Shown: piece after piece, positions 41,188 through 51,077 of the stretch
Layout of the letters: each line of letters begins with the position of its first letter
How positions within the stretch are numbered: position 1 is the first letter of the stretch
NCBI GenBank assembly: GCA_947650005.1
Contig: CANSTU010000007.1
Coordinates: 1 to 64,000 of the forward strand
Source of the DNA: an uncultured Lachnospiraceae bacterium
GTDB taxonomy: Bacteria > Bacillota > Clostridia > Lachnospirales > Lachnospiraceae
DNA length: 64,000 nucleotides
Direction: 5' to 3'
Program-made: the position numbers and the translations under genes
Notes under the pieces: generated by a model
What the model saw: the letters and a program-made list of their open reading frames with translations, nothing else
What the model was told of the DNA's origin: nothing
Database searches by the model: none

Positions 41188-42783
41188 TTGAAGAAAAAAG
41201 ACAGGAACTCTTTCATGAGCTGCAGAACGCCAAATTTGTACGACAACAGGCCGCAGGATATGGACGCCCGAGGCGGCCAAACAGCCCGGAAGGCGTGTCC
41301 GTTCGGATGGCTTCCCGCAGGGCTCCTCCGGATGGCTCCATTCCTTCTACTGCTTCTTGCCACAGCCTGTATACCCGCCTGCGGCAGGCAGGATCCTTCT
41401 GCGGATGCCGGCATTCAGTCCCCAGAGGCTTCACAGGAGGATACATCCACGCCGGAAGGTTCCGCCCCGGATGCGGACGTAAATGTCCCCTCCGACCCGG
41501 CCTTTGCTGAAATTCCGAATATGCCCGATGGGGAGACGGGAAACTGGAGCAGGGAAATCCAGGTCTCCAATCCCGGACAGGGCTATTTCTATAACGGAGA
41601 AGGTCCGGCAGACAGCCCGGATGCTTTGCAGCTGGAGCTTCTTACTGAAAAGCCCAATGCCATAACCGACGTGGAAGATTGGTTCGATGCCAACGGCCTG
41701 CCGGATCTGACCGTTCCCGTACCCAATCCGGATTGGAACGAGGCGGGTAATCTGCCTTCGCACATTCCCGAAACGCTGGACAACGGCCTGCGCATCATTC
41801 AGCTGGGAACGGATGAATCCTACGAGTACGCCCTCTACGGAGAGCAGTTTTGGGATGCCTATGTTCTTTGCATTTATGACCGGAGCGCACTTTCCCTTCT
41901 GAGCACGCTGGACTTTTCCGCCTATCGCCATGGAACCCAGGAAAGCGGCCTGGAACAGCGGATCTGGTGGGCCAGAGTATGCGACGACATGCTCGTTTTC
42001 TCCGTAGGCCATGGAACATATGCGGATAGCATGCCCTATCATGCCTACCTTGCGGCGGTCAGCCTGGCAGACGGCTCGCTTCTGTGGAAATCGGAGCCCT
42101 TGGTCAGCAATGCCTATAATTTTGAGATCATAGAAGATGAAATCCTCAGCGGCTATGGTTTCACCGCCGAAGACGACTATCTCTATCAGCTGGATCTGCA
42201 CACGGGGCGCATCCTGAATCAGCTGCCCGTGAAGTCAAAGCCGGATTATCTCATCCGGCTGGGCGATACGCTTTATGTGCGGACTTACAATACCAATTAT
42301 ACGTTCCGGATCTCCGGTTTTGAAGACGGCATGCAGGAAGCTCCGAGCGCTCCTCCCAACGTTGCCCTCACCGACGCATTGTCCAGTACCCTCAACCTTT
42401 TTGAACTTTGCCCCTCTTCTTATACCTGGACACACCTGCTGGGAGAAGAGGCAGTCTCTTCCGTTGCCTGCGGCATCCATCCGTTGGACTATCCCTTCGA
42501 GGATCAGACATTAACCCTGCCCCACTACAACGGCATGGATTCCGTCAGCTACTATTTATCCTGTGACATCCAGCCGGATCTTATTCTGCTGCGCGCATGG
42601 GACAGCGCAGACGCAGGATCCGACCAAAACGGCGAAGCAGAGCCCCTCTCCATACAGATCCAAGAAAATTTCCTGCCGCTTGTCCCGAACAGGATCTATG
42701 AAGCCACCCTGGTCTGGGAAGATGAGAAACTCCAGGAACGCTGTTTCTGCGGCAACGCCTCTTACATTTTTGCCACGAAATAG
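41188..42783 (+). CDS. Secreted lipoprotein of unknown function
   Basis: Likely TTG start 8 nt after GGAG; lipobox LLLATACIPACG; long extracellular domain. Confidence 0.7.
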   Translation: MKKKDRNSFMSCRTPNLYDNRPQDMDARGGQTARKACPFGWLPAGLLRMAPFLLLLLATACIPACGRQDPSADAGIQSPEASQEDTSTPEGSAPDADVNVPSDPAFAEIPNMPDGETGNWSREIQVSNPGQGYFYNGEGPADSPDALQLELLTEKPNAITDVEDWFDANGLPDLTVPVPNPDWNEAGNLPSHIPETLDNGLRIIQLGTDESYEYALYGEQFWDAYVLCIYDRSALSLLSTLDFSAYRHGTQESGLEQRIWWARVCDDMLVFSVGHGTYADSMPYHAYLAAVSLADGSLLWKSEPLVSNAYNFEIIEDEILSGYGFTAEDDYLYQLDLHTGRILNQLPVKSKPDYLIRLGDTLYVRTYNTNYTFRISGFEDGMQEAPSAPPNVALTDALSSTLNLFELCPSSYTWTHLLGEEAVSSVACGIHPLDYPFEDQTLTLPHYNGMDSVSYYLSCDIQPDLILLRAWDSADAGSDQNGEAEPLSIQIQENFLPLVPNRIYEATLVWEDEKLQERCFCGNASYIFATK

Positions 42784-42803
42784 AAGCCTCCTTCCCACAT
42801 AAA

Positions 42804-42863
42804 ACGGGAGGAAAGGATCGGCTGCGCATCACATAAGGGGCGTCGCCGATCCTTTCCTCCCGT
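42804..42863 (-). terminator. Rho-independent terminator (19-bp perfect stem) between convergent genes
   Basis: ACGGGAGGAAAGGATCGGC / GCCGATCCTTTCCTCCCGT; minus strand continues into TTTTAT. Confidence 0.7.
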
Positions 42864-42883
42864 CTTCGCGTCTGCAGAATGGG

Positions 42884-43672
42884 CTATAGTATATTCTTTT
42901 CCAGGCCCGCCGCCACCAGCCGCACGCCCCTGTCCGCAAATCCCTGTGCCACATCCTCCGGCACGTGCCAGTCGGTGACCAGCACATCCACCCCCTCCGG
43001 CGGAGCGATGAGCACCATGGAATCATCGCCAAATTTGCTGTAATCTATCAATACGTACTTTTCTTTAGAGATGGTAAGGATCTTCCGCTTTAATTCCGCC
43101 TCTCCCAGCGTGGGCGTAGAAAATCCCCGTTCCAGGCTGAAATGGTTCGCACTGAGGAAACTCTTATCGAAAAACAGTCCGTTCAATACCTGCCCGGCGA
43201 GGTAACCCACGCAGGAATAAATATTTGTCCGCAGCTCACCGCCGATAATGATGCTTCGGATATCCTCTGCCTTGGCCAATTCCAAGGCCACACGAATATT
43301 GTTGGTACAGGCCACCACATTCCTCTTCGGCCCTTCCACGATCTGCCTTGCCAATTCCAGCGTGGTTGTCCCGCTGTCTAGGAACACCGCATCCCCGTCC
43401 CCGATGAGGTCATAGGCCTCCCTGGCGATCTCCCGCTTCTCCGCGATATTGCGGATCTCATTCTCCTGATGGGAGAATTCCCGCAGCGACCCATAGGCGC
43501 TCACTGCCCCGCCCCAGGTACGCTTCAACACACCCTCCTGTTCCATCCCTGTCAAAAGCTTCCGCACTGAAACCTCGGAAAGGCAGAGCGCCTCCGAAAG
43601 TTCTGCAACCGAAATGGAGGAGCGAACCTGCAGCTGCCCCAATATGTATTTCCGCCGTTCTTCCTGATTCAT
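42884..43672 (-). CDS. DeoR/GlpR family transcriptional regulator
   Basis: ISVAELSEALCLSEVSVRKLLTGMEQEGVLKRTWGGA; DeoR sugar-binding domain. Confidence 0.93.
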   Translation of the reverse strand: MNQEERRKYILGQLQVRSSISVAELSEALCLSEVSVRKLLTGMEQEGVLKRTWGGAVSAYGSLREFSHQENEIRNIAEKREIAREAYDLIGDGDAVFLDSGTTTLELARQIVEGPKRNVVACTNNIRVALELAKAEDIRSIIIGGELRTNIYSCVGYLAGQVLNGLFFDKSFLSANHFSLERGFSTPTLGEAELKRKILTISKEKYVLIDYSKFGDDSMVLIAPPEGVDVLVTDWHVPEDVAQGFADRGVRLVAAGLEKNIL

Positions 43673-43829
43673 CGCGCAATCCCTTTCTTCCAACGGTCTT
43701 TATAAATACCGTTGCTTTTATATTGTTATCATTATATCTCATTCTCCCTCTCTCTTTCAAGTATTCTTTCCTTTTCTTACTTTATTTTACGTTTCTTTCG
43801 ATTTTATTATGAATTATTTTCATTTTCTA

Positions 43830-43858
43830 TGGACAATGTCTCGCCTGCGTACTATAAT
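43830..43858 (+). promoter_or_regulatory. Sigma70-type promoter upstream of the G1P dehydrogenase gene
   Basis: TGGACA, 17-nt spacer, TATAAT. Confidence 0.65.
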
Positions 43859-44000
43859 AATTAATTAGATATAGCTCTTATTCGGGCTATTTATCTAGCT
43901 AAAACGTTTATTTCCATTTGCCCGTATAAACGGACATCCCCATAACAATCCAGGGTTGTAAGTAATACAGCCCCATTCCATTCAAAATAGGAGGTTTTTC

Positions 44001-45251
44001 ATGATTATTGACAGCGCGAAATTAAACGGCCCCTGTTCCTGCGGCAGAAGCCATGAAATGGTAACAAAAGAAGCCGTCATCGAGCCCGGCTGCATGAAGC
44101 GGCTCGACCAATATACGGCCAAATACGGCCTCGCCGGAAAATGTGCGGCCATCTATGATGAGAATACCTACCACGCCCAAAATGGTATCCACCCTTCCGT
44201 CGACCAGGAAATCATCCTGAATCCGGAAAATTTGCATGCCAATGAGATCGCCGTAGGCAAGGTGCAAGAGCAGCTGGCAGAGGATATCGATTATCTGATC
44301 GCCGTGGGAAGCGGAACCATCCATGATACCACGCGCTACTGTGCCAACCAGAGGGGAATCCCCTTTATTTCCTGCCCAACCGCGGCCAGCGTGGACGGAT
44401 TCTGCTCCACCGTCTCCGCCATGACCTGGAAGGGCTATAAGAAAACCATGCCCGGCGTTGCTCCCGTTTTCGTCCTGGCAGACATCGATATCATTAAGGA
44501 GGCCCCTCTCCATCTGGCGCTCAGCGGAGCAGGAGACATTTTCGGGAAATATACGGCCCTGGCAGACTGGGAGGTCGCCCATGCCCTCACCGGAGAATAT
44601 CTGTGTCCCGAAATCGAAAGGATGACGCGGGATGCAGTGGAAGCCGTTACTTCCTGCTGCACCGGGCTCGTTGCAAAGGAGGAAAAGTCCTTTGAACAGC
44701 TTACATACGGTCTGATTCTTTCCGGCCTTGCCATGCAGCTCATGGGAAATTCCCGTCCCGCCTCAGGCTGCGAACACCACGTTTCCCACCTCATCGAGAT
44801 GGGTCCCGCCGCATTCCCCTTCCGCTCCGACGCCCTGCATGGGGAAAAGGTGGGTGTGGGAACCATTCTCGCCTCTCGGGCCTATCATGAATTGGCCGAG
44901 ATCAAAGATATCCGTCCCCATGTACATCCCTATGCATTCCCTGACCAGACCGAGCTGGAGCCCTTTTACGGAACCGCACTCTATCCCTCCGTGGTGGAGG
45001 AAAACACGCCGGACTGCATGAAAGATGTGACTCCGGAAATGTTAGTCGCTGCCTGGCCCAAAATCCGGGAAATCGTTTCCTCCATCCCAACGGCGGAGGA
45101 ACTGGACAATTTATATCAGAAAATCGGGGCGAAATGCACTCTAGAAGATATCCAGGTTCCCTCCGACAGTCTGGAGGATCTACTCCATTTCTCCCCCAGC
45201 GCGCGCAACCGGCTCACACTGATGAGGGTGCGGTGGATGATTTCACGCTAA
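44001..45251 (+). CDS. sn-glycerol-1-phosphate dehydrogenase (AraM/EgsA family)
   Basis: AVGSGTIHDTTRYCANQRGIPFISCPTAASVDGFCSTVSAM, SGAGDIFGKYTALADWE. Confidence 0.9.
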   Translation: MIIDSAKLNGPCSCGRSHEMVTKEAVIEPGCMKRLDQYTAKYGLAGKCAAIYDENTYHAQNGIHPSVDQEIILNPENLHANEIAVGKVQEQLAEDIDYLIAVGSGTIHDTTRYCANQRGIPFISCPTAASVDGFCSTVSAMTWKGYKKTMPGVAPVFVLADIDIIKEAPLHLALSGAGDIFGKYTALADWEVAHALTGEYLCPEIERMTRDAVEAVTSCCTGLVAKEEKSFEQLTYGLILSGLAMQLMGNSRPASGCEHHVSHLIEMGPAAFPFRSDALHGEKVGVGTILASRAYHELAEIKDIRPHVHPYAFPDQTELEPFYGTALYPSVVEENTPDCMKDVTPEMLVAAWPKIREIVSSIPTAEELDNLYQKIGAKCTLEDIQVPSDSLEDLLHFSPSARNRLTLMRVRWMISR

Positions 45252-45428
45252 CTCCTGTCGGCCCGCTTTAGCGGGAGTTTTCACAATATGGAGCGGACAC
45301 GCAATAGACCGCTATGGTAATTATGACAACTTTTCCATCGCTGTCTATTGCGTGAATTTCCTAGTTTCTAACGGTTCTATTCCATCCGAAGCTATTTTTC
45401 TCGCATGCCTTATGCTGTTGCCAGATTC

Positions 45429-46886
45429 TCACTCATTCTCTGCATTTTCCTCGGATTGTGTATCCTCCATATGGATTTCTACCCTGTATTTTCCGTCCTT
45501 TTTAAACGTTATGCGGTTTTCCACCTTCCCATTTATCCGCATAGACGCGATACGGCTTCCCGCTCCTGTTAAATGGATGTCCAATACCGCATCCCGGAAA
45601 CGGATTCCCTCCAACACGGCCGGTCCGAACCCCTCCGGAAGACAGGGCCGGAAGGTAATCCCTTCCTCCCCCAGCGTAATTCCGAACACGCCGAATACGA
45701 TCGCGCGGATAAATCCCGTGGCTGACCAGGCCTGATTCGGCACCGATTTCCAGGATCGTCCGCACTGCCATCCGCCGTCCGCCTTTCCGGTTCCCGCATG
45801 ATAAATCTCGCTGAAGGTTCCGCCGTCCGCCTGTGCCAGGCAGGCCAGGTTCCGAATTTCTTCCCCCACGATCTTATCATAACCATACTTTGCAGCTGCC
45901 GTCACAAAGTAACCGTTGACAAAAGGCCAGATGATATTATTATGGCGCAGCGGTTTTTCCTCCGATGAAATCCCGGCAAAGGGAGGCCAGATGGAAACCA
46001 ACCCCCTCTGACTTCTATAGCAGCCCTGAAGGATCCGTTCCGCCTGCCTGCCGTCACACACGTCAAAGAGGATGGCAAAAGAAATCCCGCATCCCTCCTG
46101 AGAATCGTCCGTACTCCCATCCGGATAGAGGAAATAGGAATAACATCCCGAAGCCTCCCTCCAAAGATACCTGTTGATCGCATCCCGGAGCGCATCCGCA
46201 CGCTTTTGGTATCTCTTCGCCCTTTCTGCGCCCCCCGTGAGCGCCGTCATCCGCTCCAGGATACGGTACGCATGATAATACAGGCAATTGGTGCTCAACG
46301 TCATGATCTGCCCCGGGCCGGGATGGTCTCCCACAAAGGAGGAAAGATTTCCCTCCTCATGCAATGAGGCGGGATAACCGGCGATTCCATCGTTGAAAAA
46401 GGAGCCTCCCGTGAACAGCCCGAATGCCGGATGAAGCTGCTTCTCCTCCAGCATGGCAATGGAATTCTCCGCCGTCTCACAGGCTGACGCCAAAAACTGT
46501 GAATCCCCAGTTGCCAAATAATACGTCCATGCACCCGTCACCCAGACCACCTTATCCCAGCTCTGGTCATCCATCTGGAAACATAGCTTTCCGTCTATCC
46601 TTTCGCAGACCGCCCACAGGGTATCCCTGGCCACCTCAGGCTCCAGAAAACAGGCCGCATTCATCACATTCACCGCCGCATCCCTGGTCCAGGGCGTGGG
46701 ATAGTCTCCCCCGGCCCGGATCATAAGCCCAGGTTCCTCTGCCAGAAGGCCTGTTTTATTGTACTCTTCCCTGGGGCAAGGCACCGTGTTGATCCGCAGC
46801 AGGTTTTCGAGCGCCCAGCCCCAGGCCTGCTCCACCACTTCGTTCTTCATCGCCAATATGGGGCAAACTTCCTTTTGTTTTTCCAT
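45429..46886 (-). CDS. Six-hairpin glycosidase-type protein (trehalase/MGH1-like)
   Basis: PTPWTRDAAVNVMNAACFL, WPPFAGISSEEKPLRHNNIIWPFVNGYFVTAAAKYG. Confidence 0.82.
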   Translation of the reverse strand: MEKQKEVCPILAMKNEVVEQAWGWALENLLRINTVPCPREEYNKTGLLAEEPGLMIRAGGDYPTPWTRDAAVNVMNAACFLEPEVARDTLWAVCERIDGKLCFQMDDQSWDKVVWVTGAWTYYLATGDSQFLASACETAENSIAMLEEKQLHPAFGLFTGGSFFNDGIAGYPASLHEEGNLSSFVGDHPGPGQIMTLSTNCLYYHAYRILERMTALTGGAERAKRYQKRADALRDAINRYLWREASGCYSYFLYPDGSTDDSQEGCGISFAILFDVCDGRQAERILQGCYRSQRGLVSIWPPFAGISSEEKPLRHNNIIWPFVNGYFVTAAAKYGYDKIVGEEIRNLACLAQADGGTFSEIYHAGTGKADGGWQCGRSWKSVPNQAWSATGFIRAIVFGVFGITLGEEGITFRPCLPEGFGPAVLEGIRFRDAVLDIHLTGAGSRIASMRINGKVENRITFKKDGKYRVEIHMEDTQSEENAENE

Positions 46887-46889
46887 CAT

Positions 46890-46925
46890 GCCTCCCATCC
46901 GCCCGCTTTACAGGAGCGGGCTTTC
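46890..46925 (-). repeat. RBS-hairpin module overlapping the SD of the six-hairpin glycosidase gene
   Basis: Minus strand: AGCCCGCTCCTGTAAAGCGGGCGGATGGGAGGCATG. Confidence 0.65.
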
Positions 46926-47437
46926 TTCCTAGCTTCCGCGGTCCGTAAACGGCATCTCCTGCAGCACAGAAAGACCTTTCATGATTCCATTGCGGACAAT
47001 GTTTTCCAGCTTCAAAATCTCGTATGTATTCTTATTGATCTCGTCTTTAGGAGTAGCCGTCATCCCCACCAACGGAACGTCTAAATAACGGAAATATCCC
47101 GGTATTTATTATAAATTGATAAGTTCCTCTGTCAAGGCAAATATATACTTTTCAGTCCTGCATTTTGTACGGAGCCTTCCACAAAACAGATTTTGTTGTA
47201 AAAAACGAGCCGCTAAACCATTCATACACGCTAACTCTCCATACCTGCTTTGGCAGGCATAAATTCACGGTTAAAAAATGGCTGTAAAGACATTTTCCAA
47301 TCTATCCCCTCCATCCGGACAAAGGATGCCTCCAAAAAGAAAACGTCTCCAAGCTTTTATTCTTGAAAACGTTCCCTTCCTGATAAAATATTTTATTTAC
47401 ATCTTTTTTACCTGCTCATACGGCCTCCCCCGCTTCC

Positions 47438-48811
47438 TCACCAATTCAGCTCCGGCAAGATCTCTTTCTGTCTTTCGCACATCTCATCGATGAGCGCCAC
47501 CGCATTATGATAATTTGATATCGTGGGATCCAGCAACATAGCTTGGAGCAGCTTGTTTCTAGATCCTTCCAAACAAGCCTCTATCACCAGCTGATGGATT
47601 GCGCCCTGCTGATTGATCATCGCGGTAACGGCAGGCGGAAGGGCTTCCATCTGTATGGGTTCTATCCCCTTCCCGCTCACTGTGCATGGGCACTCCACGC
47701 ACATGTCCTCCATAACTCCCGGAATCTGCCCTTTGTTCAGGAGATTGACCGCCGGGATCCGAATCAGCCGGTCGAAAGCGATCGCCTCGATAATGGGGAC
47801 ACCATACTCGCCGGATTTCTTCAATCCGTCCTTTCCGATCCGGAACGTTTCCCGGTACTCCGTTTCCTTATCCTTGTCCCTCTCGGTAAACGGGATGCCC
47901 GTGGGGTTGGAGCAAAAATCATATACGAACTGGGGCGGCTTCTTCGTTTCCCAGGGTTTATCCGTTACGGGATCAAAGAAATACTGGATCTTGGTGCTGG
48001 CAAGGAATGCATCGCTCCATGCGATATACTCCCCGCAGTGATTGGTTCCCGGATAGGGATACAGCCCATAGATCCGCATCATCGTCCTGGACAGGGCGAC
48101 TTCATCCCAGCTTGCCAGCCAGTGACTCTCTCTTTCCTTTTTCCGAAGGAGCGGATATAAATCCTCTCCCGAATGTCTATCCTTTATAGACGTGATCCAT
48201 CCAAAATGGTTGAGGCCATATCCCACCACATCCAGTTCATCAGCATTCCGTTCCAGCAGAGCTGCGATCTGATCCACTCCCATGGAAAATCCATGACAGA
48301 GTCCCACCGCGTGTATCTTTGTCTGTTTCAGTATTGCTTCCACGAGCTTTGCTTCCGGGTTCGTATAGTTGAGCAGCCATGCATTCGGACAGAGCGCTTC
48401 CATACGATGGGCGATATGGAGCATGGGAGGCAGATTGCGCAGCGTATGGAACATGCCGCCCGGACCTCCGTTCTCCCCATATACCTGTCTGAACCCATAA
48501 CGCCTGGGAATATGGAAATCCATGGACCAATAATGATATCGATCCACCTCAATTGCCGCTATAACAAAGTCCGCACCTGTCAACGCCTCATCCAGATCGG
48601 TCGTTGCCGACAAACTCAGCTCTCTTTGCGCATAATCTACCAACTCCCTGGCGAAAGTATGGCTAACCGCCAAGGCATGTTCATCGATATCCATCAGGCA
48701 CACTTCCAGATCTAGGGTGTTCAATGCTTCGTTTAACAGGATATCCTGTAGGGTCGCAGGCGTGAAGCAGCAGCTTCCGGCGCCTATCATGACGATCTTC
48801 AGACCTTTCAT
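47438..48811 (-). CDS. Glycoside hydrolase family 4 (alpha-galactosidase/glucosidase type)
   Basis: KIVMIGAGSCCFTPATLQDIL, LLNYTNPEAKLVEAI, GLCHGFSMG. Confidence 0.93.
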   Translation of the reverse strand: MKGLKIVMIGAGSCCFTPATLQDILLNEALNTLDLEVCLMDIDEHALAVSHTFARELVDYAQRELSLSATTDLDEALTGADFVIAAIEVDRYHYWSMDFHIPRRYGFRQVYGENGGPGGMFHTLRNLPPMLHIAHRMEALCPNAWLLNYTNPEAKLVEAILKQTKIHAVGLCHGFSMGVDQIAALLERNADELDVVGYGLNHFGWITSIKDRHSGEDLYPLLRKKERESHWLASWDEVALSRTMMRIYGLYPYPGTNHCGEYIAWSDAFLASTKIQYFFDPVTDKPWETKKPPQFVYDFCSNPTGIPFTERDKDKETEYRETFRIGKDGLKKSGEYGVPIIEAIAFDRLIRIPAVNLLNKGQIPGVMEDMCVECPCTVSGKGIEPIQMEALPPAVTAMINQQGAIHQLVIEACLEGSRNKLLQAMLLDPTISNYHNAVALIDEMCERQKEILPELNW

Positions 48812-48814
48812 CTT

Positions 48815-48995
48815 TAACTCCCATCTGCGCGCTTTAGCGCACGTACAAATCAGGGGAAGGGAAAGATTTGATCAATCTTTCACTCCTTCCATCTATGTTA
48901 CCCTTCCTGCCCGCTTTATCGGGCGCTCTCACCAAAATCGAGAAATCGACGCCTTCACGCTAACCTTCCCGACGCGTCCTTTCATGCAGGCAATT
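48815..48995 (-). repeat. RBS-hairpin modules (about three units) upstream of the GH4 gene
   Basis: Minus strand: CTGATTTGTACGTGCGCTAAAGCGCGCAGATGGGAGTTAAAGATG, and an upstream GCCCGATAAAGCGGGCAGGAAGGGTA unit. Confidence 0.7.
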
Positions 48996-49022
48996 TCTCC
49001 TTTGCTATCCATTTTTCCGATA

Positions 49023-50246
49023 TCAGGAAGAGATGCTAACATCCTCTCCCGCGGCCTGTATCCCGTCCATAACCAATTCCTGTTCCCAATTCAGCAGATA
49101 ATCCGCTATCTCCGTCCTGGACGCGCTGTGCCCATGGGTGACGTAATATCCGCTGGCTGCATTTCCTACCACCATGGCTGATTCCATGTCCAGACCGTGT
49201 ATCAGCCCGAACAACAAGCCCGCGTTAAAATTATCCCCTCCCCCAGTGGAGCAGTTTGGCTCTTTGATGAACCGGGTCATCACACACGCTTCTTTCTCTC
49301 CGTCCATCCCATAGGCCCGATCCGGCAAGTGGATGAAAAGGGACTCTAATCCGCAGTATTCCCGGATCCTCCTGGCCATTTCAGCTTCCTTTCCCATGGC
49401 TCCTCCGTTTCCCGCAGGCGCCTCATCCAAAGTCAGTATTTCTCCAGTCGCCTGGAATTCATTCGCGTTCAGGCTCAAGGTCACCGCAAAATAGCGGGAA
49501 AATGAGTGGATCAATCCCAGCATGTCTAGGATATCCGTTCTGCCCCTGCAGGAACAGTCCGAAAGATCCAGAAACATCCGTTTTCTCTCTCCAGACCGAA
49601 CCTGCGGGAAAATATTTTCAAGAAATCCTCTCCAGATATCACTGCACCCCCGCAGCTCGCTCCAGTTCATGAAAGCAAGGATATCCGCCCCCTCCACGTA
49701 CCGCACCAGCCGCTCTTCTCCTATCCGGGTTTCCAGAAGCCGGTAATCCATTTCATTGATCTCCGAATTATCGCTCAGCATCACTTTTCCGTCGGAAAAT
49801 TCCAGGGCCGAACACTGCCCGGGGGCGCCGATACTGACAAGCTTCAGGTTCTGGTGGTTTCTTGCGAAAACATCCATCACCTGCGGATAGCCGAATGCTC
49901 CCACACAAGTAGTCTCTATCCCCATCCCGGCCAGCGCATCGGCAAACAGAAAGGCATTTCCTCCCGATTTGCGCAGTTCCCGGCTCAGTTCAATCGAACA
50001 CCCCTTCCGCGCCTTTCCCTGCAGGTATTTCCCGAATTCAGCGATCGTGGAGAAATATGCATGGTTTCCATATGTATCGTGTTCTGAGATGGGCCTTACG
50101 ATCGCATCCACGAATCCGTCAAAACCGGCGAATACCCTGAATCCGCTCCCCTCAGTCATTTCCGACAGCTGCTTTTCCGCCCGAATCACCTTTTCCAGCA
50201 ATAATATCCCTCCTTTTCTTGCTGGGATCTCCTGTTTCTCAGTCAT
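49023..50246 (-). CDS. PfkB-family carbohydrate kinase
   Basis: FAGFDGFVDAIVRPI, NCSTGGGDNFNAGLLFGLIHG. Confidence 0.88.
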   Translation of the reverse strand: MTEKQEIPARKGGILLLEKVIRAEKQLSEMTEGSGFRVFAGFDGFVDAIVRPISEHDTYGNHAYFSTIAEFGKYLQGKARKGCSIELSRELRKSGGNAFLFADALAGMGIETTCVGAFGYPQVMDVFARNHQNLKLVSIGAPGQCSALEFSDGKVMLSDNSEINEMDYRLLETRIGEERLVRYVEGADILAFMNWSELRGCSDIWRGFLENIFPQVRSGERKRMFLDLSDCSCRGRTDILDMLGLIHSFSRYFAVTLSLNANEFQATGEILTLDEAPAGNGGAMGKEAEMARRIREYCGLESLFIHLPDRAYGMDGEKEACVMTRFIKEPNCSTGGGDNFNAGLLFGLIHGLDMESAMVVGNAASGYYVTHGHSASRTEIADYLLNWEQELVMDGIQAAGEDVSISS

Positions 50247-50994
50247 CCGCAGCCGCCTTGTCACAATAGATCGATGCATTCTCAAACTCATAGACCGCTG
50301 TCGCCGGCAGGTCGGCCTGAAAACAGGATGCATCCCGTATTTTCCTGCATATATCCCTCTTTTTCTCTCCGCTGATCATCAGCACGCTTCTCCTTGCTTC
50401 CCTAAAGTCCGCCAGGCCCAATGTCAGTCCCGCGCCCAAAGCCGTTGCCTTCTTAAAATACTTCTGGCCCACATCGGCCGTTATTGCATCCAGTGCAGCG
50501 ACGTGCGCCCTTTCGTCCAGCCCGGTCCCCGGCTCGTTTAAAGCAAGATGCCCATTCATCCCCACTCCCAGCACCAGATGATCGATCGTGCCGTAACGAG
50601 AATTTTTCCTAATAAAATCTGCAGCCCTCTCACACTCCCTGGCCTGATCCTGCGCTTTCCCATCCCAAAGGAATACCCGGTCAGCCGGATAATCCACTTT
50701 GGACAGGAATTCCGTCTCGAGCAGCCACCCGCAGCTTCCTTCCGTAGCGGCATCCATGCCAGTCCACTCATCCATAGCCACAAAACTTGCTTCGGAAAGG
50801 TCCATCTCTCCCGCCCGAAAACGTCTGACCAGTTCCCGAAACACACCCAGGGAAGTATGGCCGGCCGCGATGCACAAAAGCTGTCTGGAATTTTCCTTCA
50901 GACTGTCTATGATCTCGGCCGCCGCTTTCTGGCACATCTCCTCCTGGCTTGGAAAAACGATGAGTTCCGTCTTCTCTTCCCGCTTCGTTTTCAT
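50239..50994 (-). CDS. Glucosamine-6-phosphate deaminase/6-phosphogluconolactonase family protein
   Basis: LCIAAGHTSLGVFRELV, FVAMDEWTGM, HLVLGVGMNGHLALNEPG. Confidence 0.92.
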   Translation of the reverse strand: MKTKREEKTELIVFPSQEEMCQKAAAEIIDSLKENSRQLLCIAAGHTSLGVFRELVRRFRAGEMDLSEASFVAMDEWTGMDAATEGSCGWLLETEFLSKVDYPADRVFLWDGKAQDQARECERAADFIRKNSRYGTIDHLVLGVGMNGHLALNEPGTGLDERAHVAALDAITADVGQKYFKKATALGAGLTLGLADFREARRSVLMISGEKKRDICRKIRDASCFQADLPATAVYEFENASIYCDKAAADD

Positions 50995-51077
50995 GAAAAG
51001 ATTCCTCCCCTTCCTTCTCGTCTCTATACTGCATACCCGCAGTTCATGTGATCCTCTTCCGACGGGAAATGCCTCCC

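Noticed and set aside
42804-42863. Perfect 19-bp inverted repeat
   Set aside because: Position between convergent genes and T-tract on the minus strand fit a normal terminator.
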